NCBI GenBank assembly: GCA_041725895.1
Contig: JBGRQA010000005.1
Coordinates: 186,001 to 250,000 of the forward strand
Direction of reading: 5' to 3'
DNA: 64,000 bases
From: JBGRQA01 sp041725895
GTDB taxonomy: Bacteria; Bacteroidota; Bacteroidia; Bacteroidales; Marinifilaceae
The translations under genes were made by a program, and so were the position numbers. Of this stretch, positions 14,986-22,353 are shown piece by piece; within the stretch, counting starts at the first letter, position 1; each line of letters opens with the position of its first letter. Under the pieces are notes generated by a model. The model made no database searches, had not been told where the DNA came from, and worked only from the letters and a program-made list of their open reading frames with translations.

Positions 14986-17850
14986 CTATCTATTCAATTT
15001 CCTTCTCCGGAAGAGGTAGTAAATTGGAAAGCAAAAAAGTAGTAGTAAAGCCAAATATTTCCCTTTGGAAACTACTCCTCCATCATACATAACCGAAGTA
15101 TCGCCCAAAGTAACATAGCCCGACCAAAAATAGGGATGAGCTTTTAAAGGATCCGCATTTTTAAGGTATTCCATTTTTGCTGCCCTCAAAGCGGCGTCTT
15201 TGGACATACCTTCCCCCAGAAATTGATAGAAATAGGTCATTAAACTGGATCCGGATTTATCCTCTACAGTCCACAATGTCATCACAATACTGGGACAACC
15301 TGCATAGAAAAAACCACGTGCCAAACTCATCACCCCTTCCCCTTTCAACAATTTTCCATCGCCGGTATTGCATGCACTCAAAACAACCATTCGCGCATTA
15401 AAATTCATATTATAAATCTCATGCGTATTCAACAAGCCATCCTCGCCAGCAGACTTATTTTGTGTAAACACCAACTTCGAGAACATGGGATTCTCATCAT
15501 CGATAATGGTATGCATGGCCAAATGCAAAACGTCGTAGTTGATTGCATTCTTCTTAAAATTTTCCTCTGTAGCCAATTCATCCACATACAAATCGCCTTC
15601 AATTACTTTCGAAATATTCTTAACCTCCTCTTTTACACCAGGCAAAGGAAATAGCTTATCCCGATAAGCAGCTCTCTCCACATACAGTATAGAGTCACTC
15701 ACATCGTTATAACTGGGAGCGAAAGCCAACAATACTTTTGAGGATTCGTGCTCTTTCTGGGTATTTTTAAAACCAAGAGTTGCCGAATTTTGATAAGTAA
15801 TGGTATGATCCTTCAGTAAGTAATCAAGATTCCTGTAATTGATCTTACTTGAATCCCCATTCTGTTTTAACAGTACACCAAAGGGCAAATAGGCCAACTT
15901 ATCATCGGGAACTATGACCAATTTTTTCTGATGAATCATAGAATCAAAAGAAAATAGTAATTGTTGGTAGAGCTGATGTGCCGAATGGATATAGGTTTTA
16001 TAGTATTCAAAACTATTTTGTGAAAAATCGTTGGTTTTTAGACACTTCCGAACAGATTCAATGTTCTTATCCAACTCAGATTTATTAATGGATTGGCGCT
16101 GAATCTGAAAATCATTGGAAGAAATGATGAAAGAGAAGAGCGCCGAATCGGAAATGGAATACTCCACAAATACCTCTCCCTCCCCCAAATGTTCCTGAAG
16201 TTCCTTAACATCAATGGTTCGGGCATCATATTTCAAAGCAAAGTAATCAGGATACTCCAGCTCGAAGGTTTTCACCATCTCCTCGTACTGAACATTCAGG
16301 TTGAAGAGCTCATTCTGCCATTCAGCTATTTTTTTCCGGCTGGGCTTCAGCTTCTTTCTTTCCTCATAAACAGCAGCCCTGTATTTGGCAATCCCCTTCC
16401 TTACCTCCTGTTCCTGTTTCTGCAGTTCGGCAGGAATTCCCCCAAATTCTTTGGCGTTTACATCTCGCAGAGAGGCCATTAAACTGGCTGACTTGGAGCG
16501 CTCAGCATAGTAGAAGGCTTTCTCCTTATAGATATACTCCCCGGTCTCCTTGTATAGCTGAAGCGCTAATTCAATCGATTTGGTATAGGTTTCCTTCTCG
16601 TTTTCAGAAAGTATTAACCGGCTCTCCTCGTCCTGGTAGGCGATTCGAATTCGGTCAATAGTAACCAGGCACAGATCAAAAGTTTCCAATGCTATCTTCA
16701 GATCCTTAATCTCCCTGGTATCCTTAGCATACAATTCATAGAAGGCGTAGGCTTTCCCCTTTAAACAGGAAAGAATCGAAATCTGAGGATCAATCTGTTC
16801 CTGAATTGGATTGTGATAAATATTATTATCGGAATAATTCTCCAACTCCGAATTCAGGGATTTTTGGAAATAATCAAGCGCCTTTCTTCTTTTTCCCATC
16901 TTTAAGTAAAAGGTCCCGTAATTGTTTAAGCATTGGGCAATATAGGGATTTGATCCTCCCATATTTTTTGAATAAACCTGGTAAGCTTTTCCAAGATTAA
17001 GGAGAGCCTCCTCATTTCTCTCATGAGCAAAGAGGAATACAGCGAAATTCATGTACAAATTCCCTAGGAGATAAGAATCTATAGAGTTATTCCGAATAGT
17101 CTCTTCAATACTCAGTTTGTGATAATAGATAGCTTTCTCAAAATCTTTCAGATGGTTGTAGCAATTGGCCATATTGGTATAGTTACTACTCAAATCCTTT
17201 ACCCTGAATTTTTTCTTCAGATCCAAACTTTCGGAATAGTAACTCAAGGCTTTACCCCATTGCTTCTTGTTCTTACAAATAATCCCCAAATTATTATACA
17301 ATAAGGCCAACCAGCGTAAATTCTTCTTAGAATCCTTTTTTAAATTAAACAAAGCCTCGTTGTAGAACTTCTCCGCTTTCAAAATATCTCCCCTGAAAGT
17401 ATAGATATTCCCCTGATTCAAGTTTATCAACCCCAATTTGTTAAAATCATTTTTGAAATGAAGCTGTACCAAATTCTCCGTCCTCTGATAGAATTGAAGC
17501 GCCTCCTCCATTTTCCCTAATTTTTTTTTGAGTACTCCAAAATTCATATAAATCCGGTAGGCCAAGTTGGGATCAAAGTCAGAGCTTTGTTCTAACAACT
17601 CAACTGTTTTCTGAAAGGATTCCTCTGCATTTATAAAATCACCATTTCTCAAAGCTCCAACGGATTGATCATATAAAGCTTTCAATGAAGTATCCTGCTG
17701 AAGAATCGATTTCTCATGAGTAGGAAAATGGGGGGCTGACCCCACTGCATAGCCATCCCTGCCCATCAAAAAACAGAAGAGGAGCAGTAGAAATAAAAAA
17801 ATCGTACTTTTTTTTCTTACAAGGGTGTCAAAAGCTAAGAACCTGAACAC
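14986..17850 (-). CDS. Membrane-anchored TPR-CHAT caspase-like protease
   Basis: 954 residues. The N-terminal hydrophobic segment (KKSTIFLFLLLLFCFLMG) acts as signal or anchor. About eight to ten TPR units follow (about 50-350, e.g. NLAYRIYMNFGVLKKKLGKM), then a helical linker. The C-terminal CHAT domain (about 640-920) keeps the catalytic pair H780 (HLAMHTI) and C827 (VVLSACNTG). A last helix (KYLALLLLFCFPIYYLF) and a basic tail end the protein. CHAT proteins are caspase-like peptidases; in type III-E CRISPR a TPR-CHAT cuts a protein that holds back an ECF sigma factor. Here it lies next to an ECF sigma/anti-sigma pair and divergent from double-glycine peptides. The start is GTG; the only in-frame ATG nearby would cut off the signal. 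Confidence 0.9.
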   Translation of the reverse strand: MFRFLAFDTLVRKKSTIFLFLLLLFCFLMGRDGYAVGSAPHFPTHEKSILQQDTSLKALYDQSVGALRNGDFINAEESFQKTVELLEQSSDFDPNLAYRIYMNFGVLKKKLGKMEEALQFYQRTENLVQLHFKNDFNKLGLINLNQGNIYTFRGDILKAEKFYNEALFNLKKDSKKNLRWLALLYNNLGIICKNKKQWGKALSYYSESLDLKKKFRVKDLSSNYTNMANCYNHLKDFEKAIYYHKLSIEETIRNNSIDSYLLGNLYMNFAVFLFAHERNEEALLNLGKAYQVYSKNMGGSNPYIAQCLNNYGTFYLKMGKRRKALDYFQKSLNSELENYSDNNIYHNPIQEQIDPQISILSCLKGKAYAFYELYAKDTREIKDLKIALETFDLCLVTIDRIRIAYQDEESRLILSENEKETYTKSIELALQLYKETGEYIYKEKAFYYAERSKSASLMASLRDVNAKEFGGIPAELQKQEQEVRKGIAKYRAAVYEERKKLKPSRKKIAEWQNELFNLNVQYEEMVKTFELEYPDYFALKYDARTIDVKELQEHLGEGEVFVEYSISDSALFSFIISSNDFQIQRQSINKSELDKNIESVRKCLKTNDFSQNSFEYYKTYIHSAHQLYQQLLFSFDSMIHQKKLVIVPDDKLAYLPFGVLLKQNGDSSKINYRNLDYLLKDHTITYQNSATLGFKNTQKEHESSKVLLAFAPSYNDVSDSILYVERAAYRDKLFPLPGVKEEVKNISKVIEGDLYVDELATEENFKKNAINYDVLHLAMHTIIDDENPMFSKLVFTQNKSAGEDGLLNTHEIYNMNFNARMVVLSACNTGDGKLLKGEGVMSLARGFFYAGCPSIVMTLWTVEDKSGSSLMTYFYQFLGEGMSKDAALRAAKMEYLKNADPLKAHPYFWSGYVTLGDTSVMYDGGVVSKGKYLALLLLFCFPIYYLFRRRKLNR

Positions 17851-17935
17851 AAGATTTTTGCTGGGTTTTGTTAGTATTAGGAAATCTAAATATAGAGGAA
17901 AAATTTTACTTTTTTGAAAAAAACTTAGTTTTCGA

Positions 17936-17970
17936 GGGTTACCTTTTCGTGATTTTCGGAATAAAGGGAT
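17936..17970 (+). promoter_or_regulatory. Two-part promoter-like element, copy B (before peptide pair)
   Basis: GGGTTACCTTTT (17936-17947), 11 bases, GAATAAAGGGAT (17959-17970), 38 bases before the first peptide gene. It reads only toward the peptides; the TPR-CHAT gene on the other side has no copy. Confidence 0.82.
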
Positions 17971-18008
17971 GTATTTAATTTTTAATAAACATCATTAATC
18001 CCTATACC

Positions 18009-18116
18009 ATGAAAAATTTCGAAACCCTAAACCAAGAAGAGCTGCAGGAAGTTAAAGGCGGATACAATCCTTACGAAATGAGAGAAATCGATGTCACCGA
18101 TGACGCTATTGTTTAA
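18009..18116 (+). CDS. Double-glycine leader peptide 1
   Basis: A 35-residue peptide: leader MKNFETLNQEELQEVKGG (18 residues), then the core YNPYEMREIDVTDDAIV (17 residues). The leader shares LNQxEL..V.GG with the RiPP precursors at 4.2-4.6 kb, so the C39 exporter could cut and export both. The core is acidic, has no Cys, and shows no obvious modification site except two Tyr. It is too short for most gene finders. No modifying enzyme is next to it, so a signalling peptide is more likely than a RiPP (inference). Confidence 0.85.
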   Translation: MKNFETLNQEELQEVKGGYNPYEMREIDVTDDAIV

Positions 18117-18150
18117 TCACTATATTAATTGATCAAAATTTCCCTATACC

Positions 18151-18258
18151 ATGAAAAATTTTGAAACCCTAAACCAAGAAGAGCTACTGGAAGTAAAAGG
18201 TGGATACAATCCTTATGAAATGAGAGAAATCGATGTTACTGATGATGCTATCGTATAA
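18151..18258 (+). CDS. Double-glycine leader peptide 2 (same core as peptide 1)
   Basis: 35 residues. The protein differs from peptide 1 at one leader residue (Leu for Gln at position 13) and has an identical 17-residue core. Several third codon positions differ inside the core, so selection has kept the peptide while the DNA drifted. This is strong evidence that both copies are translated and functional. The start lies 142 bases after that of copy 1, and TCCCTATACC before the ATG is conserved too. Confidence 0.87.
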   Translation: MKNFETLNQEELLEVKGGYNPYEMREIDVTDDAIV

Positions 18259-18300
18259 AAAACTCTCAGAACTAATTTAATTAAAAAATATTTGTTTTCA

Positions 18301-18335
18301 GGGTTACCTTTTGATGGAAAACGGAATTAAGAAGT
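18301..18335 (+). promoter_or_regulatory. Two-part promoter-like element, copy C (before histidine kinase)
   Basis: GGGTTACCTTTT (18301-18312), 11 bases, GAATTAAGAAGT (18324-18335), 27 bases before the kinase ATG. The second block is the most divergent of the five. Confidence 0.75.
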
Positions 18336-18362
18336 AAAGCCGGACCCTTAAAACACAAAAAT

Positions 18363-19226
18363 ATGGAGAAACGTCCAACATATAAGGAATTGGAAAGGCA
18401 ACTGAAAGATGCTTTGCACAGGGCCCAGGAAGCCGAAGAGCTGAAAAATGCTTTTTTGGCCAACATGTCCCACGAGATACGCACGCCAATGAATGCGATT
18501 ATCGGAGCGTCGGAATTGTTGCGAGACCAAAACCTTACGGTGGCCGAACGAAATGAGTTTGCCAATATTCTCTCTACGAGCAGCCGTGAATTGTTGGAAT
18601 TGTTTAACCGAATTATAGAATTGTCTGAGATGGAATCCGGACAATGCAAATTGAACGAAGCCGAATTGGATCTACAGATTCTTTTTCTGAAACTGTATTC
18701 TAAATACGAGGTCAGGATTAAGGAGGAGAAAAAGAACATAACATTATCCTACACACAGCAAATACCGGATATCTCCTTTTTCACCGATTCGGATAAACTG
18801 AACAAGGTATTAAGCCACCTTTTAGATAATGCCGTCAAGTATACAACCAATGGCAATATCGAATTTGGATGCAACCTACAGGATCATAATAATCTTTTAT
18901 TCTACGTAAAAGACACAGGTCCGGGAATTAGCATCAAAGAACAAGAAAATATTTTCCAGAAATTCCGGCAAATTGATAATTCCTATACCAGGGAATATTC
19001 CGGGGCTGGTTTGGGCTTAAGTTTAAGTAAAGAAACCGTAAAAATATTAGGCGGACGATTATATATTGACTCAATACCCGGCGAGGGTTCCATTTTTTAC
19101 TTTACCCTGCCGTTGAAATATTCGGAAACGAACAATACTTTAAAAGAAAAAATTGAAAATACGTTAAAGCGTAGCTTTATCAACAAGTATTCTTTGGAAA
19201 ACCTATCAAAGAATATTGCAATTTAG
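18363..19226 (+). CDS. Soluble histidine kinase without sensor domain
   Basis: 287 residues. A short coiled-coil start leads into HisKA with H37 in FLANMSHEIRTPMNAIIG. HATPase_c (about 135-250) follows, with LSHLLDNAVKYT (N box), VKDTGPGIS (G1) and GAGLGLSLS (G2). There is no membrane segment, PAS, GAF or HAMP, so input must come from a partner protein. The class resembles hybrid kinases such as ArcB/BarA but lacks the receiver. A stand-alone receiver at 20686-21072 is a candidate partner. Copy C of the promoter-like motif precedes it, so it appears co-regulated with the peptides and sigma factor. Confidence 0.92.
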   Translation: MEKRPTYKELERQLKDALHRAQEAEELKNAFLANMSHEIRTPMNAIIGASELLRDQNLTVAERNEFANILSTSSRELLELFNRIIELSEMESGQCKLNEAELDLQILFLKLYSKYEVRIKEEKKNITLSYTQQIPDISFFTDSDKLNKVLSHLLDNAVKYTTNGNIEFGCNLQDHNNLLFYVKDTGPGISIKEQENIFQKFRQIDNSYTREYSGAGLGLSLSKETVKILGGRLYIDSIPGEGSIFYFTLPLKYSETNNTLKEKIENTLKRSFINKYSLENLSKNIAI

Positions 19227-19248
19227 GGAAATACTAGGGATGTATGAA

Positions 19249-19273
19249 AGAAGCCTGCTGATCACAGGCTTCT
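19249..19273 (+). terminator. Intrinsic terminator behind the histidine kinase gene
   Basis: AGAAGCCTG / CAGGCTTCT with a 7-base loop, followed by a long T-run. Confidence 0.9.
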
Positions 19274-19280
19274 TTTTTTT

Positions 19281-19613
19281 TTATCTTTTTTTCTGAACCG
19301 AAAGATCTTTCAGATTTAATAGAAAATCAAGCAGAATTGCTAAAATAAGAAAGCTAAATCTACCTTCCATATCCAGGTAGAAACTAAACAATGCAAATAG
19401 CATAAAAAGGATATTCAGAGCTCTTAGATTCTCCATCCATTTCATTTTTTTTACATCATCCATCTTTAGGGTAATTCCCCTGTACAATACATTCAAACCA
19501 ATTCCCATGGTAAGAAACCAAATTCCGTAGAATTCATCCTGTAAAATAAAGAGTGCACCAACAATTATCAATACGGTTGCCAGGGTATACAGAATGTCGA
19601 GTATTCTAGCCAT
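19281..19613 (-). CDS. Small integral membrane protein
   Basis: 110 residues with four predicted membrane helices (about 8-25, 28-43, 63-80, 85-101) and a charged loop KMDDVKKMKWMEN between the pairs. I recognise no functional family. It starts 7 bases after the ruvB stop on the same strand, so it is probably in the ruvB operon. Confidence 0.72.
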   Translation of the reverse strand: MARILDILYTLATVLIIVGALFILQDEFYGIWFLTMGIGLNVLYRGITLKMDDVKKMKWMENLRALNILFMLFALFSFYLDMEGRFSFLILAILLDFLLNLKDLSVQKKR

Positions 19614-19620
19614 AAATAAA

Positions 19621-20643
19621 CTAAAAAAGAAGTTCCTGTTTCGTAATTCTATTTTTTTTTAAGTGATCATAAGCAAGCGAAGTAACTTCACGGCCTCGAG
19701 GAGTTCTCTTTATAAATCCTTCCTTAATAAGAAAGGGTTCATACACCTCCTCTATGGTACCACTATCTTCTCCCACAGCTGTAGCAATAGTAGAAATTCC
19801 TACAGGTCCTCCCTTAAATTTATCGATAATCGTATTCAGAATTCGATTGTCCATATCATCCAATCCATGTTTATCAATATTCAGGGCCTCAAGAGAATAT
19901 TTGGTTATATCCAAATCGATGGAACCATTCCCTTTTACCTGAGCAAAGTCACGTACTCTTCTCAATAATGAGTTTACAATTCGAGGTGTTCCCCTACTTC
20001 GGGAAGCAATTTCGGAAGCAGCATCAGATGTAATATCTACATCCAAAATACTTGCGGAACGATTTACAATCTTCGACAGAATTGTATTATCATAATATTC
20101 TAAATGGCAATTAATACCGAATCTTGCTCTCAAGGGAGAAGTCAATAATCCGGAGCGGGTTGTTGCTCCAATTAAAGTAAATGGATTTAACTCCAACTGA
20201 ATGGAACGCGCTGCAGGCCCTTTATCGATCATTATATCGATTTTATAGTCCTCCATGGCCGAATATAGGTATTCTTCCACAACGGGGCTTAAACGATGAA
20301 TTTCGTCGATAAAAAGCACATCAAAAGGTTCGAGATTGGTAAGCAAGCCTGCCAGGTCTCCTGGTTTGTCAAGAACGGGTCCTGATGTAATTTTCAATCC
20401 CACCCCCAATTCCTGTGCGATAATATTCGAAAGAGTGGTTTTCCCCAATCCCGGAGGTCCATGAAGTAAAACATGATCCAAAGCTTCGTTCCTTAACTTG
20501 GCAGCTTTAACAAAGATGCTCAAATTCTCTACAACTTTATTTTGACCACTAAAGTCATCAAATTGCAGAGGACGTAGTTTCTTCTCAAATTCCTTTTCAT
20601 TCTCGGAAAGATTATTTTCCCGAATATCCCATGATTCATCCAT
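19621..20643 (-). CDS. ruvB: Holliday junction branch migration ATPase RuvB
   Basis: About 340 residues from the ATG at 20641-20643; a TTG three codons upstream is less likely. Walker [12 protein letters not shown], Walker [12 protein letters not shown], sensor 1 [19 protein letters not shown] and the C-terminal winged helix ([20 protein letters not shown]) are all present. It is the motor of the RuvAB complex in recombination. ruvA and ruvC are not next to it. Confidence 0.98.
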   Translation of the reverse strand: MDESWDIRENNLSENEKEFEKKLRPLQFDDFSGQNKVVENLSIFVKAAKLRNEALDHVLLHGPPGLGKTTLSNIIAQELGVGLKITSGPVLDKPGDLAGLLTNLEPFDVLFIDEIHRLSPVVEEYLYSAMEDYKIDIMIDKGPAARSIQLELNPFTLIGATTRSGLLTSPLRARFGINCHLEYYDNTILSKIVNRSASILDVDITSDAASEIASRSRGTPRIVNSLLRRVRDFAQVKGNGSIDLDITKYSLEALNIDKHGLDDMDNRILNTIIDKFKGGPVGISTIATAVGEDSGTIEEVYEPFLIKEGFIKRTPRGREVTSLAYDHLKKNRITKQELLF

Positions 20644-20685
20644 AAACGGCAAAAGTATTAATAAAGGAGGAGCTTAAAAAGTCTA

Positions 20686-21072
20686 TCAAATATTTAGTTC
20701 TTCGAGAATTTTAAAAAGATTACGAACTTCGAAGGGCTTTGACATATAACCATCCATTCCCATTTCACTGCATTTGGCTTCATTTGCCACTATAATATCA
20801 GCAGTAAGGGCTATAATAGGTATTCTGGTTGTCGATTCATTCTTCCTGATTAATTTGGTGGTTTCAAACCCATCCATTTCAGGCATCATTATATCCATTA
20901 AAATGAAATCATACTTTCCTTCTTCAAATTTATCCAATCCTTCAACTCCGTTATTGGCAACATCAATATTATAACCATAGCGCTTTAAAGAAAACTGCAC
21001 CACGGTTTGATTTAATTTATTGTCCTCAACAAGTAGAATGGAATATTGTTTGTTTTCCCAATCTGTTTTCAT
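20686..21072 (-). CDS. Single-domain response regulator (CheY-like receiver)
   Basis: About 128 residues from the ATG at 21070-21072; a longer frame starts with TTG and adds 10 unconserved residues. The receiver has the acidic pocket ILLVEDN, phospho-acceptor D60 in FILMDIMMPEMDG, the Thr in IIALTAD and Lys in YMSKPF. It has no output domain. It resembles the receiver of hybrid kinases, which suits the receiver-less kinase 1.5 kb away; the pairing is inference. Confidence 0.92.
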   Translation of the reverse strand: MKTDWENKQYSILLVEDNKLNQTVVQFSLKRYGYNIDVANNGVEGLDKFEEGKYDFILMDIMMPEMDGFETTKLIRKNESTTRIPIIALTADIIVANEAKCSEMGMDGYMSKPFEVRNLFKILEELNI

Positions 21073-21179
21073 TGAAATGGTAAAATTTAGATTGGAATGC
21101 AAGATAACAAAAACACCACAAATAATTCCTCTCTGAAATGAAGTAATTCGGACCTGTTTTTATCCATGCCAATTTGGAG

Positions 21180-21630
21180 CTTCAATTTTCCTTTTTCCAC
21201 ATATTAACAACTCTTCTATTATTAATTTATTTTTTAAAATTTCTAAAAAGAATAATGAATATAATGTCCTGTTGATAATGTTGGCAAGAGAATTTCAATT
21301 TTCTTGTGATTTACAAAAAAAAAGGTCTAATAACAGGATTTTAACAGAGATTGTTAATTTCAGTAATGGTGTAAATGAGTGTTTTATGTGCTTTATTAAC
21401 TAACTGTTGATAAAGGATTCGGTTGATAAGATTTTTGTTGATTAGTATTAACAAGCTGTTGAAAACCTGTTGGGAGATAAAATTTGTTTGGTAAAAAATA
21501 AAGTTGGTGAGAGGGATTTTTTTTTCTATACCCTTCCAACAATTTAATTTCAAAATAATTTCTTTGAATTTTTAATAAAGAAAAATTAACAACCTGTTAA
21601 CGGAATGTGAACAAATATGTTGATTACCTA
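21180..21630. other. Candidate chromosomal replication origin (DnaA-box-like cluster)
   Basis: In the gene-free stretch 21073-21905. One TTTTCCACA (21193-21201) is one base from the DnaA box TTATCCACA. TGTTGATAA at 21270 and 21405, TGTTGATTA at 21436 and 21618, GGTTGATAA at 21421 and TGTTGAAAA at 21457 are one to three bases from TGTGGATAA. AT-rich stretches flank them, and TTAACA-ACC-TGTTAA lies at 21586-21600. Genes to the left are mostly on minus, to the right mostly on plus. Intergenic and coding sequence shifts from C and A excess (left) to G and T excess (right) on the plus strand. dnaA itself is not in the window. Confidence 0.55.
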
Positions 21631-21905
21631 TAATCTAACTTGTAATTGATTGTTCTTGAGATGATTCGGAGTTTCGACCAGTGTTAAAAGTTGGAATCTA
21701 TCTGAAGGGAAAAAAATTCAAGTTTTTTGAAGTGTTTTTAGGTAACGGCAAGTGACTAATTTTGATTAGTTTTGTATTTTAATAGAAAATAATACTCATT
21801 ACAATTTCAACTGTTTTAATTGCGAATGCAGCAACCTGAATTAGGTTTATCTTTATGGGATGATCAATCAATTTTAGAGATGTTGCATGGCTTAATTTTT
21901 TAATA

Positions 21906-22346
21906 ATGGATAAGAATAGAATTGCGATTGCTTGTGATCATGCCGGATTTCAGTATAAGGAGGAATTGGTTTCCTTTTTGAGTGAGAAGGGGTATATTGT
22001 AAAAGATTTTGGAACCAATTCTGAAGAAAGTATGGATTATCCCGACACTGCCCATCCTTTGGCTGCAGCTGTTGAAAATGGAGAATTCGATTATGGTTTT
22101 ACCATTTGTGGAAGTGGAAATGGTATTACTATGACTGCTAACAAGCATCAGGGGATTCGTGCTGCTTTGTGTTGGAATGCTGAAATTGCAGAATTGGCCC
22201 GTTCTCATAATAATGCCAACGTATGTGGAATTCCTGCAAGATTTATTTCTTTGGAAGAAGCAATGGCTATTGCAAATGCATTTTTGAATACAGAATTTGA
22301 AGGTGGTCGTCACCAGCGAAGAGTTGAAAAGATACCAGTATCTTAA
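21906..22346 (+). CDS. rpiB: Ribose-5-phosphate isomerase B
   Basis: 146 residues, normal length for the LacAB/RpiB family. IACDHAGFQYKEEL at the N-terminus holds the active-site Asp-His. TICGSGNGITMTANKHQGIRA contains the active-site Cys and anion hole, and SHNNANVCGIPARF is the conserved C-terminal segment. It interconverts ribose 5-phosphate and ribulose 5-phosphate in the pentose phosphate pathway. It is the first gene right of the candidate origin; the next gene starts 7 bases after its stop. Confidence 0.96.
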   Translation: MDKNRIAIACDHAGFQYKEELVSFLSEKGYIVKDFGTNSEESMDYPDTAHPLAAAVENGEFDYGFTICGSGNGITMTANKHQGIRAALCWNAEIAELARSHNNANVCGIPARFISLEEAMAIANAFLNTEFEGGRHQRRVEKIPVS

Positions 22347-22353
22347 CGAATGA

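Noticed and set aside
14986..17850. Type III-E CRISPR (Craspase) locus
   Set aside because: The TPR-CHAT protein invites the comparison, but there is no Cas7-11-like gene, no Csx30 match that I can recognise and no array.
18281..18739. Minus-strand frame of 152 codons opposite the histidine kinase
   Set aside because: It is the antisense of conserved HisKA/HATPase segments and element C.
21341..21553. Minus-strand frame of 70 codons in the gene-free stretch
   Set aside because: AT-driven low-complexity composition, no homology that I recognise, and it covers the DnaA-box-like cluster.
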